64,000 bases of DNA, from assembly GCA_003116975.1 (NCBI GenBank), contig BGKB01000014.1, forward strand, positions 204,601 through 268,600. Reading direction: 5' to 3'. Shown piece by piece: positions 59,801 through 64,000 of this stretch. The position numbers and the translations under genes are program-made. Positions within the stretch are counted from its first letter, which is position 1. Every line of letters starts with the position of its first letter. The DNA comes from Aurantiochytrium sp. KH105 (Eukaryota; Sar; Bigyra; Thraustochytrida; Thraustochytriidae). The notes beneath the pieces are model-generated. The model made no database searches. It was not told where the DNA came from and worked only from the letters and a program-made list of their open reading frames with translations.

Positions 59801-61031
59801 GGATGAAGATCAGGCGATCGCGCTGTATAACGAGGCTCTGCGTCATGACTCGAGTAACGTTCCAGCCATGTTGGCGCTCGCCAAGCTGCATCTGCGTTCG
59901 GGCGATCTGGAACGCTGCCATGCACAGTGCGTGACAACGCTGCGCGTCGATGACCAAAACGAGGAAGCCTCCATGATGCTCGCGGACCTCATGTTTCAGC
60001 GCAACGAGGTCAAAGTCGCCATTTACCATTACCAACAGCTCTTGGAACGGAATCCGGCCAACTTTCCCGCGCTTGCTCGACTTGTCTCGCTGTTGTACCG
60101 CGGCGGCGAGCTCGAGACGGCCAAACGTTACTTCCAGTTGGCAGAGTTTAAGTCGCCTCAGGTCGTGCACGCGCCCGGCTTTGCGTACTGCAAGGGCGTC
60201 TTTCACAGATACGGCAACGAAATCAACGAGGCAATCTCGCAATTCAACAAGGCGCGCCGCGACGTTGCCTGGGGTGAACGTGCACTTTCGCAAATGGTAG
60301 AGATCTATCTCAACCCGGACAATGCTAACCTTTGGGAAGACGAAGGATCGATTGTGGACGCTGCGGACGATATCAATCAGCAGGAGGCTGTGCGCACCGC
60401 CGAGAAACTTCTTGAGGAGTATCCGGACAAGGACAGCGTGAACTATCGTCTGCTTCAAAGTTATGCCACCATGTCTACCAAGAAGCGCCCCGACGTGGAG
60501 CGTGCTTTTCAGCAGCTCGTAGAAGTGGTGCAGGAGAACCCTGACCACGTGCCGAGCTTGCTTGCGCTGTCGACCGCTTTGATGATGATGAAGCAGACAC
60601 CGAAGGCGCGGAATCAACTCAAGCGTATCTCCAAGATGCCTTATGATCAGGAACAGGCAGACGCCTTTGAAAGGTGCTGGCTCTTGCTCGCGGATATCTT
60701 TGTGAGCGCTGGCAAGTATGACCTTGCCCAGGACCTTTGCAAGCGCTGTCTGCAATACAATCGTTCTTGCGCAAAGGCGTGGGATATTTTGGGCGTGATC
60801 ATGGAAAAGGAGGCATCGTATGCTTCTGCTGCCGAACATTATGAGCAGGCCTGGAAGTATGAGGGCATGGCTTCTGCAACGGTGGGATACAAGCTTGCCT
60901 TTAACTATCTCAAGGCGAAGCGATATGTCGAGGCGATCGACATTTCGAATCAGGTTCTCAAGCAGTATCCGCAATATCCCAAGATTAAAAAGGAGATTCT
61001 CGACAAGGCGAGAGGCCTTATCAGGGCATGA
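56865..61031 (+). CDS. IFT139: Intraflagellar transport protein 139 (TTC21B)
   Basis: IFT139 is a TPR scaffold of the IFT-A complex, which drives retrograde transport and membrane-protein entry in cilia. The 1388-residue protein is TPR repeats from end to end. It opens like the family (LVNYFVGEKLFRHVQTACGEA, GNVNQAIREMETLRHKRDF) and closes like it (ASATVGYKLAFNYLKAKRYV, PQYPKIKKEILDKARGLIRA). A serine/arginine-rich insert at about 635-665 and a Gln/His insert at about 165-180 are likely loops. Human TTC21B has about 1316 residues. Single exon; the ATG at 56865 follows an A-rich leader. Being head to head with a dynein gene suggests joint expression. Confidence 0.95.
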   Translation: MADIDALVNYFVGEKLFRHVQTACGEAAAKRGWDGKLLFWKCFSMAQEGNVNQAIREMETLRHKRDFEYAAIEALYHLHGSVKLQDHAAIAELDDSRKGAQERASDVGLLLAATFLMHVQEFGRARRMVDRILDKNPMNVKAATLRGWIELRSKEHAGQQTHQAHQQQQGQKQSSGLHYFEQALNSDRSGKKELDALMGRVTGLCAEGKLAEALETLDHVTITFSWFLPALVEKAKLLMLQGSWEMAVEIAERVLEEDRNSLAALRIIATYRLATGNDMGNACMAIQTLGDALEQQEPENPDLWVEAVKPLARLAERNTEVLRKTVRIVEKAKRKRPDSLEIATEHAYQLSLAGKLDAAFSAYMSASQLDESDSTALFGQIYCLVQRGDLEEASQQLEFLAVLQETIGRNAQMAFLESLLAWRRDSKQRASLKLLNETVQIHVRAFQAQRATSVYESIIRFNPDFMLEIAREYLQHAGTEPLDSTESIPQFLSNGIKLLEKTVKFVPCMITAELQLAQAKYVSNNLEAATKAAMHCLSLDSGFAPAHLVMAQIQLHSEDFHGAQSSLEQALSLDFNIRDSITYKLVKARCLHATGDLGEARSLLEATLMIPGIRTEATAGSASLDALCQDNNAASSSDARRGSTSSTRRRGSSRQRVGVSTQEICLHDRASVFVELAAVYIALKEESKAKTVIRGARKEFAGTSQDVRVIIADAEIALRRNDVKGALRMLSAVPVDSPAFTKAHLFKARIYLSHRNDKDAFVQCYVELVEQSPSAQGHVLLGEAYMRVNRPDEAIAAFKEALKRNPKDGALAQRIGKVLIATHDYARAVDYYKSALRSAESGTSRHSLRYDLSKLYFDLSKFSKAEKELQASLGDLENEAANDGSSESKGSSRRSSMVADTGLGNLLAQVKALKLLAKVHEAEGEQEKVVEALNQARSAQSRAVSSTRGVLGAEAVQRAKTELAAITMLLAQHFERVQKDEDQAIALYNEALRHDSSNVPAMLALAKLHLRSGDLERCHAQCVTTLRVDDQNEEASMMLADLMFQRNEVKVAIYHYQQLLERNPANFPALARLVSLLYRGGELETAKRYFQLAEFKSPQVVHAPGFAYCKGVFHRYGNEINEAISQFNKARRDVAWGERALSQMVEIYLNPDNANLWEDEGSIVDAADDINQQEAVRTAEKLLEEYPDKDSVNYRLLQSYATMSTKKRPDVERAFQQLVEVVQENPDHVPSLLALSTALMMMKQTPKARNQLKRISKMPYDQEQADAFERCWLLLADIFVSAGKYDLAQDLCKRCLQYNRSCAKAWDILGVIMEKEASYASAAEHYEQAWKYEGMASATVGYKLAFNYLKAKRYVEAIDISNQVLKQYPQYPKIKKEILDKARGLIRA

Positions 61032-61201
61032 GCTTATGCAACAGAAGTGAGCAAGACCATACGCAAGGTTAAACGTATAAAGAAGACAAGAAAAAGAAAA
61101 CGACAATATTTTCCGGTCTATAACGTCAATCAAGGCATCTTCCTCCTTGTATCTGCTGCTTCGGCAACAAACTTTTAAGATGTTGATCACCTTTTCTTTG
61201 T
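61032..61201. other. Short convergent 3' flank
   Basis: 170 bp between IFT139 and the small coiled-coil gene. A-rich at the left (61078-61110). No gene is seen. Confidence 0.5.
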
Positions 61202-61429
61202 TTATCCACGATGCGGGTATGCGGGTTTGAGCAGTGCCGAGGACTTGACTCGAAATGGGCTCTCAAAAACCTCGAGTTCGATTTTGCTGCGCTCTGCATT
61301 GACTTCTTCCATCTTGGACTTGAGCTCGGCGGCGCGCCGGCTGAGTTCATCAACGCGGTCGTCGACGTTGCCGATTTTCTGGCCTGGGAAGTAGACCTCG
61401 CTCCAATTTTCAAACCATTTGTCTGACAT
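61202..61429 (-). CDS. Small coiled-coil protein, 75 aa, ciliary context
   Basis: An intact frame from ATG to TAA encodes 75 residues. The first 18 are aromatic and distinctive (MSDKWFENWSEVYFPGQK); a heptad-like acidic helix follows (VDDRVDELSRRAAELKSKME), then a short basic tail. The family is not recognised. It lies between IFT139 and an LRRC43-like gene, so a role in cilia is possible, but only by position. The balanced composition and the clean start argue for a real gene; its length and the lack of a known homologue argue caution. The codons are spread normally, unlike the compositional frames elsewhere. Confidence 0.5.
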   Translation of the reverse strand: MSDKWFENWSEVYFPGQKIGNVDDRVDELSRRAAELKSKMEEVNAERSKIELEVFESPFRVKSSALLKPAYPHRG

Positions 61430-62209
61430 GGTCTATTTCATTCGAGTACTGTTAGTTGCAATTTTTGCCAAGCAGAAAGTCTCTCTCAAGTTCTCTCTTT
61501 CTTCTCTTTTGTTGGTCTTTCTCGCATGCAACAGACGCCACGTACCAGTTCTTTCTCGCAATGTGCTGCCCATTGTTTCATCACATTGATGGGGTTCGGC
61601 TGCGTGCCGGATGCCGCACCGGCATTGCGCGACATTGTTGGCTTGTGCTCTGTGGCACTGAAAGGGCGCTTTCGCCTTGCGCTCGCTTGCGCCGCTGCTC
61701 GTCGGCGTGTCTTCGCGCAATCTCAAGCAAAGCTACGCGTCTTCGATTCAAGCGGAAATCCAGTTTGACTGGCACGGCACACCTTGTGGTGAGCCGGGCG
61801 CGGTTCTAAGGTGGCTCTTTCGCGCAAATTGGCCCTAATAGTTAGTAGTTATAAATGGTCGGGCTGACTTATCTCGAGCGCGCAATCTCCTCTGATGTAT
61901 CACTCGGTGAACATTTGTCCATAATGTGCGATTCGTGAGTGCTCGGAAGGGAAAATCCAAGGCAAATTCATAAACCAAAGTCTCTGCTTGTTGTTTCGTG
62001 GGTTTTATGCTTTTTCAGGAGCCTCACCGCGTCTTTTTGGTCTTCAACGGATCTCTTTGCAAGAACACTTTTTCACTCTTTTCTCGCATAAAAGACGCGC
62101 GCACGCGTTCATTCACATGAAGCGACCAGAGAGCGCGCGCGCTCATTCACGCGCGACGCGAGCGCGCAGCTCAGGTGGGGGTAGTTTGTGAACGGATTCG
62201 GTGAGCATC
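61430..62209. promoter_or_regulatory. Divergent intergenic region, small coiled-coil gene / LRRC43-like
   Basis: 780 bp between two starts. Overlapping 117- and 80-codon frames at 61456-61809 lack any recognised content. A TATAAAT-like stretch at about 61848 and GCGCGC runs near 62130-62165 are visible. No further gene is called. Confidence 0.5.
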
Positions 62210-64000
62210 ATGAGTGTTGGCGTGACGGTCACGGAGGCTCTTCGAAAGAAATTAGACCTCACAATCGGCAGATCTGAGACAGAACGTGAAGCCCTTGCAG
62301 CCCTTGCTGCAGCGTCCGGGAGCTCGAGAGAGACGCAGTCTGCATCATCCAGAAAATGGAAAGCAAACGAAGGACAAATTCGCGATCCGGGCTTCAAGCT
62401 TGACAGTAAACGTGCCAATGATCGGGCAACATCCCGCAGACAGCAGGCTGAGTTTGAACGTCGACTTCGTGAAATGCACCTCGGCGAAGAAGATAGCAGT
62501 GATGACGAAGATCTCGTAGCTGAGGATGACGACGAAGGTATTTGCAGTGGCGAAAAGTCAGGTCCCACCACCACCACGACTATCCCTAAAGGAAGGGTCA
62601 CTGCGGATTTAGAATGGAGCGAGCAGTGTGCCGAACTGGATTCCATGGTCCGATCGAGGCGCAACAAATCGAAGACGAGCTTTTCGGAGATCTGCAGTCG
62701 TCTGCGTACGTTAAAGCTTCGTAACTGTGGCATTACTGAGATGGACGACAACATGCAGAGATTCACAGCTCTCGAGGAAGTCAACCTTTGCCGCAATCAG
62801 CTCCGCTGCGTGAAAAACTTGCCCGGGTCCTTGGTGAGTCTTCAGGCATTCGATAATCGTATTTCTCGGCTAGAACTTAGCGACTCTCCAGTTGTATCTT
62901 CCACGCTGATTCATCTTGGCTTGGGCTTCAATCAGATTTCAAGTCTTACCCCGTGGATTCAAGACTGCTCAGCTCTCGTCTCACTCGATCTGAGCTATAA
63001 CGCGCTCTGCAACTTGGGTGGTACTCTTGTGGCCCTACAAGAGCATCTATGTCAGCTTCGCGATCTTCGTCTCGAAGGCAATCCTATTGCTCTCGTGCCT
63101 CAGTACCGTGAACGTGCGTGTCTCGCGTTACCGCATCTTGTATCTCTGGATGGCATTCCTTTGGAAGTTGAGGATGGGGAAGTCGGCGACAACGACCTCG
63201 AGGGCCTCATCGATCAACCCAGTGAGGAATTGATCCTCATGTCCTGCACAATTTGCGCACTCAATGTGAACGCCGTCACAGACGCACATCACACGGATAC
63301 GACTTTAGAAGAAGGGGAGTCAAAGGAAGAGGAGATCAAGGATGGGGGAGCCGCTGAGGAGGGGGATGTTGCGGACGAAGTCGCTCCAAAGGCTTTCACG
63401 CGTCGCTTCCTTTCGGTTCGTGCAACCCTTCCCGACGAATACTCTTTCGAAACAGACTGTTTTGCATGGCCACTTCAGGATCACAAAAAGGATGAAGCTG
63501 CCGACGTTGATGTCAAAAGGCAGGACAAGAAAAGTAAAAACGCGCCTGCTGTCTCCGAGGCTGATGACGATGCGAGTACCGGGATTTCTCATTTTGACAT
63601 TAATTTGGCTGTACCAAGAACAGCAAGACCCAGCGTGGCGCTGCGAGATGGCATTGATCTTTCCGGGGTCAGCTTTGACCTTATTTGTACTTTACAAACG
63701 TGTGTCGAGGTGCAGTGCGAGGTTGACGTTGGCGAAGAAACCGAAACGAGCTCCGCGGTTCCAGACGCGGAGGGCGAAGAAACAAAGAAGGAGCCGCTTG
63801 TGGAGATCACCGCGACGCGGCACATGACACTCGCGCATGGCCAGCTTGTCGTGAGTCGAATTTTCAATCCAGAGCAGCACGGTATGCTGGATATTCCAGA
63901 TGCTGAAATTGCAATGGACGTTGTCGATGATATTCCCGGACAAGATCTCATGATCAGCTCTGCGTCCTTGATCGCAGCTTTTTCGATCAATGTTCCGCCA
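62210..64000 (+). CDS. LRRC43: LRRC43-like leucine-rich-repeat protein, cut by window end
   Basis: 597 codons are open from the ATG at 62210 to the window edge without a stop. After a charged N-terminus with an acidic patch (about 100-115) come LRRs at about 165-320. The run HLGLGFNQISSLTPWIQDC, LVSLDLSYNALCNLGGTL, LRDLRLEGNPIALVPQYRER and LVSLDGIPL is the distinctive LRRC43 pattern, in which GNP-LALVP-YR is diagnostic. Beyond it are acidic and Lys-rich segments and a beta-rich region, as in the animal protein. LRRC43 is a cilia-associated protein in animals; its molecular role is little known. Here it continues the ciliary neighbourhood of dynein and IFT139. No intron is seen in this part. 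Confidence 0.85.
   Translation, partial: MSVGVTVTEALRKKLDLTIGRSETEREALAALAAASGSSRETQSASSRKWKANEGQIRDPGFKLDSKRANDRATSRRQQAEFERRLREMHLGEEDSSDDEDLVAEDDDEGICSGEKSGPTTTTTIPKGRVTADLEWSEQCAELDSMVRSRRNKSKTSFSEICSRLRTLKLRNCGITEMDDNMQRFTALEEVNLCRNQLRCVKNLPGSLVSLQAFDNRISRLELSDSPVVSSTLIHLGLGFNQISSLTPWIQDCSALVSLDLSYNALCNLGGTLVALQEHLCQLRDLRLEGNPIALVPQYRERACLALPHLVSLDGIPLEVEDGEVGDNDLEGLIDQPSEELILMSCTICALNVNAVTDAHHTDTTLEEGESKEEEIKDGGAAEEGDVADEVAPKAFTRRFLSVRATLPDEYSFETDCFAWPLQDHKKDEAADVDVKRQDKKSKNAPAVSEADDDASTGISHFDINLAVPRTARPSVALRDGIDLSGVSFDLICTLQTCVEVQCEVDVGEETETSSAVPDAEGEETKKEPLVEITATRHMTLAHGQLVVSRIFNPEQHGMLDIPDAEIAMDVVDDIPGQDLMISSASLIAAFSINVPP

Overview
The window reads as nuclear DNA of an intron-poor, GC-rich, flagellated, non-photosynthetic protist. 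A stramenopile of the thraustochytrid (labyrinthulomycete) kind is my best guess. This rests on gene content (axonemal dynein, IFT139, LRRC43-like protein, centrin, a CAMTA factor, TYW1, an animal/fungal-type zinc ALAD and no plastid genes) and on gene structure. Most proteins, including a 5052-residue dynein heavy chain, are single uninterrupted frames; the few introns sit close to the 5' end and begin GTA. The assignment is inference; no rRNA or marker gene was seen.

Left part (1-13.6 kb): a stretch without a recognised gene, a degenerate VPS4-like AAA protein (-), a CAMTA transcription factor (+), delta-aminolevulinate dehydratase (-), ribosomal protein L8/uL2 (-, two exons) and, head to head with it, the tRNA wybutosine enzyme TYW1 (+).

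13.6-19.9 kb is the odd part. It has no recognisable gene but holds a tandem array of units about 933 bp long with decayed edges. In and around it, ten copies of a short frame, ATG to stop, encode MWIFVPI[I/V]F or a close relative. They lie on alternating strands, and their differences fall almost only in third codon positions. The flanks of the two strand classes are unrelated, so the conserved unit is the short frame itself.

19.9-29 kb: an FBXL-like leucine-rich-repeat protein (+), centrin-3-like centrin (+), a 71-residue spliced coiled-coil gene (-) that open-reading-frame scanning misses, and V-ATPase subunits A (-) and c (-). 29.9-40.6 kb: a myosin (+), a serine-rich membrane protein (-), a DUF4291 protein (+), SUMO E1 subunit SAE1 (+, two exons), V-ATPase subunit G (-) and argininosuccinate lyase with a probable mitochondrial presequence (+).

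41-64 kb is ciliary: an axonemal dynein heavy chain (-) is head to head with IFT139/TTC21B (+), then a 75-residue coiled-coil protein (-) is head to head with an LRRC43-like protein (+, cut by the window end).

Upstream of the RPL8/TYW1, V-ATPase A and V-ATPase G/argininosuccinate lyase genes there are clusters of a CACTTGCGC box repeated about every 20-23 bp, a candidate promoter element shared by housekeeping genes.
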